This document shows, piece after piece, positions 7,984-17,623 of a stretch of DNA of 42,756 bases. This stretch comes from Bacteroidales bacterium. Lineage in GTDB: Bacteria > Bacteroidota > Bacteroidia > Bacteroidales > F082. The notes under the pieces were generated by a model. The model ran no database searches, was not told the origin of the DNA, and saw only the letters and a list, made by a program, of their open reading frames with translations. The number at the start of each line of letters is the position of its first letter. Positions within the stretch are counted from its first letter, which is position 1. Location of the stretch: positions 1-42,756 of the forward strand of contig JAEEQP010000029.1 in NCBI GenBank assembly GCA_016285355.1. Direction: 5' to 3'. The translations under genes were made by a program, and so were the position numbers.

Positions 7984-10602
7984 ATGGAACTCAAAAAATA
8001 CCAAAGTGAAGTATTAGCCGACTTGGAAGACTTCTGCCAACGGCTCAATCGGGAAAAAGACTTGAAGACCGCCTTTCAACACCATTGGGAAGACCGTGGC
8101 ATTGTGCTGAGCGCGTACGATGATTTCTTCAAGCCTTACAACAACGAAATCCGTGGTGTGCCGCGTGTTTTGCTCAAAGTACCAACGGCGGGTGGCAAAA
8201 CCTTCATTGCCTGTAACGCCCTGAGAACTATCTTCGACAATACCCCGACCGAATTGCCGAAAGTGGTGGCTTGGTTTGTCCCGTCCGATACCATCCTGAA
8301 ACAGACCTTCAAGAACTTGAAGAACCCGAACCATCCCTATCGGCAACGCATCGACAGCCTTTTCAACGGGCGTGTTCAGGTGGTTGATAAAGAATCGGCG
8401 TTGATGGGTCAGGGTATTTCACCCACTCAAATCAAAGAACAACTGACCATTTTCGTGCTGAGCATCCAATCGTTTGCAAGTAACACGAAAGACGGTAGGC
8501 GGGTATATAGAGAGAACGAGAACTTGGCTGAATATGCGGGCAAAACCAAACTAAACCGATACGATGACCAAGTGGATGATACCGCCTTCATCAAGGTGTT
8601 GGCGAGCCTCAACCCCGTTGTTATCATTGACGAAAGCCACAACTTCAAAGCCGACTTGCGAGTTGAAGCCTTGCGGGACATCAACCCACGCTTCATATTG
8701 GACTTGACCGCCACGCCACGAAACAACAGCAACATCATTAGCATTGTAGATTCGATGAAGTTGAAGCGTGAGAATATGGTCAAGTTGCCCGTTATCGTTT
8801 ACAACCACCATACGACCAATGAAGTGTTGGTGAGTGCGATAAAGATGCAACGAACATTGGAGAGCCTTGCCATAGAGCAGGAAAAGAATGGCGGTCGTTA
8901 CATCCGTCCAATAGTGCTGTTACAGGCTCAGTCCCGAACTTCAAAGGAAAGCACCGACTATCAGAAAATCAAGGAACAATTGCTTGAAATCGGCGTACCC
9001 GATGAGCAAATCAAGATAAAGACAGGCGACAAAGACGAAATCAAGGATATGGACTTGCTCAGCCGTGATTGCAAGGTGCGTTTCATCATTACGGTTAATG
9101 CCCTGAAAGAAGGTTGGGACTGCCCGTTTGCCTATGTGCTTGCCTCCATTGCCAACCGTAGTTCAGCCGTGGATGTGGAGCAGATTTTGGGACGAATCCT
9201 GAGACAGCCATATACCGAGAAACAACGGAAAGACCTGTTGAACCTGTGTTATGTCTTCACATCATCCAACGACTTCAACGCTACTATCAGCAACATCATT
9301 AAGAGCCTCAACCACGAAGGTTTCAGCAACCGTGACTACCGCCTTGCTCAGCCCGAACAACTCTATCAACAAAAGGACAGTCCAACGGGAAGCGAGGTAC
9401 AAGAACAGTTGAAGATGGATATAGGTGATGAGCCGAAAGAGCCTGAAATCAACGTTGCCGAAATCAAGGAAATGCTTGGAAGCAGCGAAAACGAGGAAAC
9501 CATCAACACCGTGATAGAAGCCGCTACCGAGCAAAGCCGACAGTTCAACGAAAAGATTGAGGAAGCCCAAAACGATGAATTACAAATGACAGCCCCTGAG
9601 ATTATGGATAAGAAGAAACACTACCCAATGAAGGAAACCTTCAAAGAATCAGCGAAGGCCGTGTGTTTGCCCGTCTTCAAGAAACGCATCAACATAGGCT
9701 CTATCTTTGAAGAAGCGGGAAGCCTTGCCCCATTGACCAAGGGGATGTTGGCTGAAGGTTTCGATTTGCGTAAAGCCGACCGCAACATTGACTTTACACG
9801 TGCAAAGACCGAGGCGGTTGCCATCGACATTGCCGAAACGGGAAAGAACGACTATGCACCCGAATATCAGAAACTGAGCGACACCAAACTACAATACATC
9901 CAAGAGGCTTTCAAGACCATATCAACCGAAGGTCAGCGTGAGCAGTTGGCGAAAGCCGTGGCGAAAAAGATAAGGATGGATGAAGTGTCAGAACCTGTGA
10001 TAAGCGACTACGTGAAGGATGTGGTCAAAGACTTTGACAGCGAGCAAGTCATAGAAATGTATGAGAACTTGGAAATGACCGCTCAAACCATCCGTGAAAA
10101 AATATCCTCGTTGCTTATGTCTTACGAGCGAAGCAAATTTATTGAGGGCTTAGACACAGGCGACATCATCTGTGATGCTGAGTTTACACTGAAGCCTTAC
10201 ATATCCCCGTTGGTGGCTGTGTCAAGTATGGGAAAGAGCCTGTACCGCAACGAAGGCGATATGGATAGGTTTGAACAGGAGGTTATTACCGAGGTTGCCA
10301 AATTGGATAACGTGGTTTGGTGGCATCGTAACCTTGAACGTGGCAAAGGCTTCTATATCAACGCCTATATCAACCATTATCCCGATTTCATTGTCAAGTT
10401 GAAGAACGGTATGGTGGTCATCATAGAGACCAAAGGCGACCATTTGGATAATACGGAAAGCAAGCGAAAACTTGAAGTGGGTAAGAAGTGGGCATCCTCA
10501 GCGGGAAACAACTACCGCTATTTTATGGTCTTCGACAAGGTGAAGATGGATGAAGCGATAACCGTGAAGGAGTTGCTGAGCAGAATAGAGGCAATGCGGT
10601 AA
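7984..10602 (+). CDS. res: Type III restriction-modification system, restriction subunit (Res)
   Basis: This is an 872-residue SF2 helicase-nuclease. Motif I is PTAGGKTF (Lys72), motif II DESH (216-219), motif III TATPR, and motif VI EQILGRILRQP. The C-terminal PD-(D/E)xK nuclease has YPDF (Asp801) and ETKG (Glu815, Lys817). All expected catalytic motifs are intact and no frameshift is seen. In type III systems Res needs Mod for site recognition and cuts DNA after ATP-driven communication between two head-to-head sites. A GTG 24 bp upstream extends the frame into mod, but the ATG at 7984, spaced 4 bp after the mod stop, is the natural start. It is convergent with the DUF1016 gene, with only 31 bp between them. 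Confidence 0.94.
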   Translation: MELKKYQSEVLADLEDFCQRLNREKDLKTAFQHHWEDRGIVLSAYDDFFKPYNNEIRGVPRVLLKVPTAGGKTFIACNALRTIFDNTPTELPKVVAWFVPSDTILKQTFKNLKNPNHPYRQRIDSLFNGRVQVVDKESALMGQGISPTQIKEQLTIFVLSIQSFASNTKDGRRVYRENENLAEYAGKTKLNRYDDQVDDTAFIKVLASLNPVVIIDESHNFKADLRVEALRDINPRFILDLTATPRNNSNIISIVDSMKLKRENMVKLPVIVYNHHTTNEVLVSAIKMQRTLESLAIEQEKNGGRYIRPIVLLQAQSRTSKESTDYQKIKEQLLEIGVPDEQIKIKTGDKDEIKDMDLLSRDCKVRFIITVNALKEGWDCPFAYVLASIANRSSAVDVEQILGRILRQPYTEKQRKDLLNLCYVFTSSNDFNATISNIIKSLNHEGFSNRDYRLAQPEQLYQQKDSPTGSEVQEQLKMDIGDEPKEPEINVAEIKEMLGSSENEETINTVIEAATEQSRQFNEKIEEAQNDELQMTAPEIMDKKKHYPMKETFKESAKAVCLPVFKKRINIGSIFEEAGSLAPLTKGMLAEGFDLRKADRNIDFTRAKTEAVAIDIAETGKNDYAPEYQKLSDTKLQYIQEAFKTISTEGQREQLAKAVAKKIRMDEVSEPVISDYVKDVVKDFDSEQVIEMYENLEMTAQTIREKISSLLMSYERSKFIEGLDTGDIICDAEFTLKPYISPLVAVSSMGKSLYRNEGDMDRFEQEVITEVAKLDNVVWWHRNLERGKGFYINAYINHYPDFIVKLKNGMVVIIETKGDHLDNTESKRKLEVGKKWASSAGNNYRYFMVFDKVKMDEAITVKELLSRIEAMR

Positions 10603-10633
10603 ATATATAGTAAGCAAAGTTCCACTATCCCCA

Positions 10634-11743
10634 TCACCCCGGAAAATCCTTCAGCTTCTCCTCAATCTCTTTAATGGTGGGGATTGTGCCTTCCAGCTTT
10701 TCGGGATAGAATTTCTCCAACTCGTATTCTGAAATGCCCAAAGGCTGACTGCTCGATTCCAAGGCATATTGGGCTTGAATGCGGTCTTTCTCCTTGCAGA
10801 TGAGCAAGCCAATGGTGGGATTGTCGCGCCCTTCCTTGCGGAGAATATGATTGCACGAAACGACATAACCGCCCAACTGCCCCACATCAGCAAACTCGAA
10901 CTTCCCGATTTTCACCTCAACCACCACATAACAGGACAGATTCAGGTTATAGAACAGCAAATCTATGAATTGCTCCCTTTCGCCCACTTGCAAACGATAT
11001 TCCTTGCCTACGTATGCAAAGCCTGTCCCAAGCTCCACCAAGAATCGGGTAATATTGTCCAACAAAGCATCCTTCAACAAACGCTCGTTGTAACGCCCTG
11101 TAATTCCTGTAAAAGCGAAGTCGTATGGGTCTTTGGTCAGTTCCTGCGCCAAGTCGCTGGTTTCGTCAGGCAATGTCCTGTTGAAATTGGTCAGAGCTTT
11201 GCCCTGTCGCTCATAGAGGTCGCTGTCGAGAAAGTTAAGCAACACACCTCTACTCCAACCGTTTATCACGGTTTGATGGACGAAGAAAAGTGCTTTCTCC
11301 GAATTATCAATATACTTGTCAATTATGAAGCGATGGTGTCCCCATGGAACAGAAAACAAATCCTTCTGTATTTGCTCCACAACTTGTGGAGTAATTGTAA
11401 ATCCATTTGGTTCAGTAATTTGCTCCACAGGTTGAGGAGCAATTGCTACATAAGGCTGATACAGAAGATAGAAGTTCTTCATATACAGCAGGTTCGTTTG
11501 CGAAAAGCATGTAGCATCAGGATTGGCGGTCTTCAAATCATTGCTCAAATTCTTCATAAACCCACTGCCCCATCGACTTTCGGCTTTTTTTTCCACAATA
11601 TCCCTACCCAATTCCCAATAGAACCGCAACATCTCTTCGTTCACCTTCACCGCCGCCTTAATCTGGCTTCTACGGTAACGGCTGCTCAACTCTTTAATCC
11701 ACTGAATATAATCCTTATCCAAAATGTTTATCGACTTGTCCAT
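10634..11743 (-). CDS. DUF1016/YhcG-type PD-(D/E)xK nuclease
   Basis: This 369-residue protein has two domains. Residues 1-110 are the DUF1016 N-terminal wing (YRRSQIKAAVKVNEEMLRFY, WELGRDIVEKK, WGSGF). After the linker comes VPWGHHRFIIDKY and then the YhcG-type nuclease domain, with FIDLLFYN and YVVVEVKIGKF as the D...ExK core. The family is common beside restriction-modification genes and is thought to be a DNA nuclease. An accessory defence role here is an inference from position. The inter-domain linker carries a short duplication (PQPVEQI and PQVVEQI) whose DNA copies are 48 bp apart, each containing a CTCCAC dyad. A near-consensus -7 box (TAATATTG) lies about 20 bp before the ATG. Confidence 0.88.
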   Translation of the reverse strand: MDKSINILDKDYIQWIKELSSRYRRSQIKAAVKVNEEMLRFYWELGRDIVEKKAESRWGSGFMKNLSNDLKTANPDATCFSQTNLLYMKNFYLLYQPYVAIAPQPVEQITEPNGFTITPQVVEQIQKDLFSVPWGHHRFIIDKYIDNSEKALFFVHQTVINGWSRGVLLNFLDSDLYERQGKALTNFNRTLPDETSDLAQELTKDPYDFAFTGITGRYNERLLKDALLDNITRFLVELGTGFAYVGKEYRLQVGEREQFIDLLFYNLNLSCYVVVEVKIGKFEFADVGQLGGYVVSCNHILRKEGRDNPTIGLLICKEKDRIQAQYALESSSQPLGISEYELEKFYPEKLEGTIPTIKEIEEKLKDFPG

Positions 11744-11814
11744 AACATTGCCATTTTAAACTGCAATATTAGCAATTTTTCCCATCACTTTTATTTGTAA
11801 GATGCTATTTGATT

Positions 11815-11848
11815 AAAAAATAGGGGCGGACACACATGCCCGCCCCTA
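11815..11848 (-). terminator. Strong terminator after the alpha-2-macroglobulin gene
   Basis: Read on the minus strand, TAGGGGCGG (complement of 11840-11848) pairs with CCGCCCCTA (complement of 11821-11829). A run of six T (complement of 11815-11820) follows. It closes the alpha-2-macroglobulin transcript exactly at the edge of the island, so read-through into pbpC is unlikely. Confidence 0.88.
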
Positions 11849-11869
11849 CGATGTTCATTTCGTTACCAA

Positions 11870-14800
11870 TCACTTCACCACGCACCCGCGTGCCGGAATG
11901 TTGTAGAAGATCTCGTTGTTATACATGTCCTCGCAGCGAATGGCGGGAATCATGTAATTGCCCTCGTATGTGGCGTTGGCCTTGAGGGTGAAGGTCTTCT
12001 TCGAACGCGGCATCAGGTCGAAGTAGATGTAGGCGCGGTCGTCACGGAAGTCGATGTGCTTGGCACCTTCGTTGCCAGTCATGTCGCCCGACAAGCGGTC
12101 ATTGACCAACTCCCAGCCCGAAGGCAGATAGTACGACAAGGCCAGCTCAGTGACTTGATACTCACTCGGGTTGGTCACCGTCATCTGGACTTTGAGGTCG
12201 GTGCCAGCGGTCAGGTTGTTCAGGTTGACTGGGTTGCCGTTCTTGTCGGTGTAGCTTACCGTCATGTTGATGAAGTTGCCGCTTTCGTTCATGTCGTATT
12301 CGGCGACTGAGGTCTTGGTGAACAGGTTGGCCACCATCTTCTGGTCGGTGTTGTTCTTGATTTCGACCATGTTGTTTCCCAACTTAGGCGTGAAACCGAA
12401 GCCCACCGAAGCCATGTTGGCATTCAAAGTGCGCTCCTCGCCGTTCACCTTCACAGTGGCGGAGAGGTTGACCTTGTTCAAGCCCATCTTCTCGGCGTAC
12501 TTGCCCAAAACGAAGAGCGAGAAGGCCGTAGTTTGGGTGTCCAACCAACGGTCACCACTGATCATGCGGCACACATTATTAATATTGTTCTGCACGGTCT
12601 CCTGATCAACATCGCAAAGCATCTGGACGTAGGTGTAGAAAGCCAAGTCTCGGGTGCGTGAGCCGAAGGAGGTGTAATAGTCGGACATCATCTTACCTTC
12701 TTCAATGTTGGGCAACAGTTTCTGCGCAATGTTGGTCTTACCCGTTTGGGCAAAGGCGGCAGCGGCCAAAGCCTTGGTCAGATCGTAATTCATGTCGATT
12801 TCCTTGAAACGGTTCATGGCACCCATCTCAGCCTTGCCCGCCAAAGCCAACACGAAGAGACGGTAGGCCTGAATGGTCTCACCTTGCTTGTAGTCGGGGT
12901 TGTTCTTCCACTGCTTGGCGCGGTTGCTCTGATATTTCAGCAGACCGTCCAAGAAGTACTGCGGCACATTGTAGCCTTGCTTGTCGGCCTCAACCAAGAA
13001 ATGCAGGGCGTAAATCTCTGTCCATGGGTCGGTGTAGTTGCCACCAATCCAGTTGGTCATCGAATTGTCGGATTTCTGGTACGACTTCAGGTTGGTGATG
13101 GCCGACTCGATGTTATTGCGCATTTCTTCCTTGTCTTTATCGTCGAGTTGGATGAAATAGTTTAGATAGAGTTGCGGGAAAGCTTTGGAAGTCAGTTGTT
13201 CAAGGCAGCCGTGCGGGTAATCCATCAGGTAGTTGATGCGGCCAAAGAGGTCGACAGGCAGCAACGACGACACGGTGATGTTGCCCTGCTGCGTTCCAGC
13301 CATGCCAGCAAGTTCAAACGGCACGCTCACCGTCTGACCCGCCTCAATTTCCTTAGTCACTGTATTGCGACGCTCGGCGTAAGGCATACGAATCGGCATC
13401 AACGTTGACGACTCGGCAGTGTAGCCATCGCCAGTCACCGAAACCTTCAGTTCGGCATTGCCCAAGGTCTTCGGGATGTTCGTCCTCACAACAATCAAAC
13501 CCTCGCCGTTGCCATCAATTTCTACTGTTTTCACTGTGGTAGGCAATGGATCTATAGGTTCAAGGTTCTTGTTGCCGAACTTCACCTGCAAGGTCTTGTT
13601 CTTCATCGTTGGGGCTTGCACCTGCACCTTGAGGTTCAATTCATCGCCAGGAGCCACCACACGAGGCACAGACGGATAGAGCGTAATCGGGTCGACAACC
13701 TTCATCTGCTTTTCAGCCGAACCAAACGCCTTGCCGTTGCCCTTGGCCACCACCATAAAGCGCAGGGCACCAGAGCATTGCGGCACTTCAAGACTGTGGG
13801 TGTTGGTCTCACCAGCCTTCAACTCGAAAGGTCCCAACGTGACCGCGTAAGCCTTAAAGCGATTATCAAGGGTAATTTCCTGGTTAAGGATACCGTCACC
13901 GCCGATGGCATAGACGGAACCCAACTCGCCGCTAAAGGCATCGACGATGTTGGCGTAGTTGTCCCAAGTGCGGACGCTCAACGCCTGCTTGCTGTTGAAG
14001 TAACCATAAGGATTCGGGGTCGAGAAGTTGGTCAGGCCGAGGATGCCTTCATCGACGATGGCCAAAGTGTAGGTCATGCCTTGTTTGTTGGCCTCGCTCA
14101 CCTTCACCTCTAACTTTTTCTTCGTGTTAGCCGTTTCGGGGATTTGGATGTTGGGTTGCAGCTGCAACTTCTTGTTTTCCACCTTCACCGACACCACGCC
14201 ATAGAGACGAATCGGCATGTCGTTGTTGGCATCATGCGGCTGAATCAGAGCGACATAAACGTATACATTCGGAATCATTTCCTCCGTAGCCGTGATTTCC
14301 ACCTTACCCTCTTGACCGAGATTCTCCACCAACATGGTCTGCAACACACGGTCGTTGGCTTCCACCGTGACGAGGGCCTTGGCCTGTTCGTTGGCGGGGA
14401 AGGTCACCACAATCTTATCACCTACTTGATAACTTTCGGCAGTGGTCTTCATTGCCAACTGTGCTGGAGCACCCGAAGCAGATGAGGAATGGCCATAGCC
14501 CCAGTCGAAGCTGATGACTTTGGCGAACATGTTCCCGCCCTGCTTGTCGTTAACTACGAAGAGGTAGCTACCCCATTTCTCGTTCGGGATGTTGAAGGTG
14601 ACCGAAGTCGTGCCGTTACAGGTCAAGGCACCGTTCTGCACAGGAGCCTTGTAAGTGCCTGAGGCATAGCGTTGCAGCGAATACTGATCCTCGCTCGACC
14701 ACCACCAGTAGGAATCCAATTTATAGAGCGCATACTCCAACGCCACCGCCGATTTGTAGGCCGTGCCGTTCTCGCCGACCATGGCGATATTGAACTTCCA

Positions 14801-17401
14801 GTCCTTGTTGGTATCGTAGTAACTACCGTATTTTGAGGAAGTTTCGGGCAGCTCCACACCCACATAACGCTCATAAGGTGAAAGTTTCGTCTTGAACGAA
14901 GCAATACTGAAATCGCCGCCCTGCTCGAAGACTTTCACCGTAAACGTGCCGTTCATCATTTGCGCGGCATAGACGTTCTTCAAGGGGCCAAAACCGACAT
15001 TGGCGACGCCTTCCGAGTTGAGGTTGCCGCTGAACAGTGTCAGTTCCTGAGGCTCAAAACTCTGGGTCTCGTTGACGAAAGTATAACTGGGGAAATTCTT
15101 GAAAGCCGTCTCGCCGCCACGCACTTTTACATCCACTTCTGCCTTCAAACCATTGGCTTTCATACCATTGAGCCATCTCGAAGTCAGGTTGACGCGCTCG
15201 TTCTTAGTGAGGCTGACCACCTCGGGCAACTCAAACTTGATTTCCAAACGGTTGGGTTTCACGGTCTCCACGCGGAGGTTCTTTGTGATGGTGCTTGTGC
15301 CCACCTTGAAACGTGCCGTCCAAAGACCTGTTTCGTCGGCCACATTGGTCGGGACAGTGAAGCAATAGATGTCGTTCACAGGCTTGGTATTCACCTGCTT
15401 GGCATAGAGACGACCTGTGGCATCCAACACTTCGAGGACAACAGGGTAATCGGCAGGAATAGAGCCTTCCAAATCGTTGAGCATAAGGTTGAGCTGCAAG
15501 TCATCGCCCGGACGCCACACGCCGCGGTTGGAATAGGCAAAAGCGGAAACGCCTTTCTCGACGGCCTCGCCCGCGATATTGAAACGACTGTATGACAGAG
15601 CATTACCATCATTCAACTTAATGACTGACTTGCTACCCTTCTTATCGGTGGCCACCACGAATGCGGGACGGTTGGCGCATTGCAACTGCACATGACCTTG
15701 ATTGTCGACATTGCCCTTAGCCAATTCCTGTTTCTGGAAATTGTACGCCTTGACCTGAGCTCCCGAAGCGGGTTTGGCATCTGAAATCTGATAAACATAC
15801 ACATCCACGATGTCGTTGCGGCCCATCTTGGCGGTCACGGCAAGATCACTGACGACGATGTTTTTCCTCTCCTCCACATAGTTATAATAGTAGTAGCCGT
15901 TGGGGTCGCCCCACTCGCCGTCGTAATTATATTCCTTATAGTCGTAACTCTGGCCATCCCAGAAATCGGCTTCCTTGGCATCATTGTCAATCACGGCTTT
16001 TTTCATCTCGTCAGAGGCGAAGGTGTAGTCGGCGGGACCGAAATTGAGGCTCAACTGGTACATCGCGCCAGGTTCCACTTTAATATAATCGGAAAGCACG
16101 ATGGGGAAAGTCTTCCACTGGTTGGCATACGGATTGTCGATGGCAAGGCGCACCTTCTTTTCCAAACGACCCGCCTTGCGCACGCCGTAGGTCTCATTGA
16201 GTTCATTGTCCTGCAAGAAAGAAAGGATGTTGTCGTCAAAAACACGGACAATCCTAAGTGTCACTGAGTTAAGGCAGATAGCGTCGAAATAGACGGTGGT
16301 CTCATCCACATTGGGAATGATGATACCGTCATCCGTCCAACGCACCTTGGGCAGGTTGTCGGTGAGTTCGAAATCAAACGGATAGTCGCTTTGCAGCAAC
16401 ATACCGTTTTCGGCACGAATGCCGCTACCCACCGTCATAATCAAGTCTTCCAACTGATAGCTATACAAGGACGACTTGTCGAAATAAAAATCTATCTTAT
16501 TCCCTTTAATATCAGCCTTGTAGCCCAACTCTTGATTGAAGTCGACAAAACCGGCAAGGTTCTGGTTCTCCTTCAGCGGTTGCGAGAAGAGCAGCGTACC
16601 TTTGCTGGCCGCCTTGTCAACATCAAACATCACCGGCTCAAAGGTATCCTTGGCATAGACGGTCAGGCTGCGTTCCATCTTGGCCTTGCAATCCAACGCC
16701 TTGCCGTCGAGGACGACAAGTACCTCATAATTTTCATTCTTACGCTGGAATTTCTGAATCTCAAAGTCATAGACATTGTTACCGACGTAGGTCACCTGCA
16801 CAGGATGGCTCTTGCGGAAAGACTCATCGAACAGGTTGACGACCTCGTCTTGGTCAGCGGGCACGGCAAAAGCCATGCGCATGAGGTAATTCATTTCCTC
16901 GTTCGAAGTGCATAGCGGCTGCATCGTGACGAGGCTGAAGTTCTGGCGACGCACGCCAAAACCAAACTCAAGCGTCTGGTCACCAGCCACATCCACGAAG
17001 TCCGACATCTTGAACTTGCAGACATAGTTCTGGTTCTTGTCGATGTTGTCGTACTGGAAGCCGACGGTGTTCTCGTCAATCCACACGGCCTTACCTTTTA
17101 AGGCGGGCGTGAAATTGAAAGCCTTGGCGGAAATGTCCTCGCCATACTTCACTTTCATAGTCGCAGGATTGTTGAAACGCACCACGACAGGCTCTCCCGC
17201 CGCGATGACACCCGAGGTATAGCTGTCCAAGAAGGGCAGCAAGTCCTGACTAATGGGCTGGATACGTTCGACATAAGTCTTTGAGTCCTTGGTAGTTGTT
17301 GTCGTTTCCTTCTTGCCGCACGAAGGCAGAAGGCCCAGCAGCAACACCCCGACAATCAGGCTGATGCCGCAGATTCTTTTCATTGTTTGTTTTGTACTCA
17401 T
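11870..17401 (-). CDS. Bacterial alpha-2-macroglobulin-like lipoprotein
   Basis: This 1843-residue protein begins with a lipoprotein signal peptide (lipobox LPSC, then GKKETTTTTK), so it is anchored in an envelope membrane. A chain of MG-type beta domains follows. The thioester motif GCLEQ has Cys1399 and Gln1402, inside YPHGCLEQLTSKAFPQLYL, so the thioester is intact. An alpha/alpha toroid-like region and a beta-rich receptor-like end follow. Bacterial macroglobulins trap proteases that enter the periplasm and usually partner with PBP1C, which repairs the wall. That partner lies at 955-3270, beyond the island. The start at 17401 is used; an internal ATG at 17383 would also give a complete signal peptide. 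A consensus promoter and a 33-bp tandem array lie upstream. Confidence 0.93.
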   Translation of the reverse strand: MSTKQTMKRICGISLIVGVLLLGLLPSCGKKETTTTTKDSKTYVERIQPISQDLLPFLDSYTSGVIAAGEPVVVRFNNPATMKVKYGEDISAKAFNFTPALKGKAVWIDENTVGFQYDNIDKNQNYVCKFKMSDFVDVAGDQTLEFGFGVRRQNFSLVTMQPLCTSNEEMNYLMRMAFAVPADQDEVVNLFDESFRKSHPVQVTYVGNNVYDFEIQKFQRKNENYEVLVVLDGKALDCKAKMERSLTVYAKDTFEPVMFDVDKAASKGTLLFSQPLKENQNLAGFVDFNQELGYKADIKGNKIDFYFDKSSLYSYQLEDLIMTVGSGIRAENGMLLQSDYPFDFELTDNLPKVRWTDDGIIIPNVDETTVYFDAICLNSVTLRIVRVFDDNILSFLQDNELNETYGVRKAGRLEKKVRLAIDNPYANQWKTFPIVLSDYIKVEPGAMYQLSLNFGPADYTFASDEMKKAVIDNDAKEADFWDGQSYDYKEYNYDGEWGDPNGYYYYNYVEERKNIVVSDLAVTAKMGRNDIVDVYVYQISDAKPASGAQVKAYNFQKQELAKGNVDNQGHVQLQCANRPAFVVATDKKGSKSVIKLNDGNALSYSRFNIAGEAVEKGVSAFAYSNRGVWRPGDDLQLNLMLNDLEGSIPADYPVVLEVLDATGRLYAKQVNTKPVNDIYCFTVPTNVADETGLWTARFKVGTSTITKNLRVETVKPNRLEIKFELPEVVSLTKNERVNLTSRWLNGMKANGLKAEVDVKVRGGETAFKNFPSYTFVNETQSFEPQELTLFSGNLNSEGVANVGFGPLKNVYAAQMMNGTFTVKVFEQGGDFSIASFKTKLSPYERYVGVELPETSSKYGSYYDTNKDWKFNIAMVGENGTAYKSAVALEYALYKLDSYWWWSSEDQYSLQRYASGTYKAPVQNGALTCNGTTSVTFNIPNEKWGSYLFVVNDKQGGNMFAKVISFDWGYGHSSSASGAPAQLAMKTTAESYQVGDKIVVTFPANEQAKALVTVEANDRVLQTMLVENLGQEGKVEITATEEMIPNVYVYVALIQPHDANNDMPIRLYGVVSVKVENKKLQLQPNIQIPETANTKKKLEVKVSEANKQGMTYTLAIVDEGILGLTNFSTPNPYGYFNSKQALSVRTWDNYANIVDAFSGELGSVYAIGGDGILNQEITLDNRFKAYAVTLGPFELKAGETNTHSLEVPQCSGALRFMVVAKGNGKAFGSAEKQMKVVDPITLYPSVPRVVAPGDELNLKVQVQAPTMKNKTLQVKFGNKNLEPIDPLPTTVKTVEIDGNGEGLIVVRTNIPKTLGNAELKVSVTGDGYTAESSTLMPIRMPYAERRNTVTKEIEAGQTVSVPFELAGMAGTQQGNITVSSLLPVDLFGRINYLMDYPHGCLEQLTSKAFPQLYLNYFIQLDDKDKEEMRNNIESAITNLKSYQKSDNSMTNWIGGNYTDPWTEIYALHFLVEADKQGYNVPQYFLDGLLKYQSNRAKQWKNNPDYKQGETIQAYRLFVLALAGKAEMGAMNRFKEIDMNYDLTKALAAAAFAQTGKTNIAQKLLPNIEEGKMMSDYYTSFGSRTRDLAFYTYVQMLCDVDQETVQNNINNVCRMISGDRWLDTQTTAFSLFVLGKYAEKMGLNKVNLSATVKVNGEERTLNANMASVGFGFTPKLGNNMVEIKNNTDQKMVANLFTKTSVAEYDMNESGNFINMTVSYTDKNGNPVNLNNLTAGTDLKVQMTVTNPSEYQVTELALSYYLPSGWELVNDRLSGDMTGNEGAKHIDFRDDRAYIYFDLMPRSKKTFTLKANATYEGNYMIPAIRCEDMYNNEIFYNIPARGCVVK

Positions 17402-17432
17402 ATCGTTTAGATTTTAATTGATTTCAAGAGTA

Positions 17433-17459
17433 CAAAAATAGATAAACTTATTGAAACAA
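17433..17459 (-). promoter_or_regulatory. Promoter of the alpha-2-macroglobulin gene
   Basis: On the minus strand the -7 box TATTTTTG (17433-17440) has an upstream TTG (17457-17459) with a 16-bp spacer. This spacer is shorter than the 19-21 bp usual for the group. The leader would be about 25-30 nt. Confidence 0.6.
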
Positions 17460-17502
17460 AAAAAGCCATTTTTCATAGAAAATGAATTTTTTTTCCACAA
17501 AG

Positions 17503-17601
17503 TGTTGTCTATAACCAACACTTTTTGATGAAAAATGCTGTCTATAACCAACAATTTTTGATGAAAAGTGTTGCCTATAACCAACAGTTTTTGAAAGGCC
17601 A
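17503..17601. repeat. Three tandem 33-bp repeats, each with a TGTTG...CAACA dyad
   Basis: The core TGTTGTCTATAACCAACA begins at 17503, 17536 and 17569 with one or two changes per copy, so the period is exactly 33 bp. Cores are separated by tTTTTGATGAAAA-type spacers that are also conserved. Each core has TGTTG and CAACA arms around 8 bp. The array lies upstream of the macroglobulin promoter and behind the DUF2490 gene. It is not CRISPR: the spacers are the same in each copy. It could bind a dimeric protein or simply be a minisatellite. Confidence 0.8.
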
Positions 17602-17617
17602 TTGAGGGACGGCCTTT
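17594..17617 (-). terminator. Possible terminator hairpin after the DUF2490 gene
   Basis: AAAGGCC (17594-17600) pairs with GGCCTTT (17611-17617), six bases after the DUF2490 stop. There is no T-run on the minus strand, so an ordinary Rho-independent terminator is doubtful. Confidence 0.4.
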
Positions 17618-17623
17618 CCATCG

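Noticed and set aside
10769..11800. 343-codon plus-strand frame opposite the DUF1016 gene
   Set aside because: It is an antisense shadow; the minus strand encodes a clear two-domain nuclease, and the plus frame has no recognisable motif.
17503..17601. CRISPR array
   Set aside because: Only three units, spacers nearly identical between copies, and no cas genes in the window.
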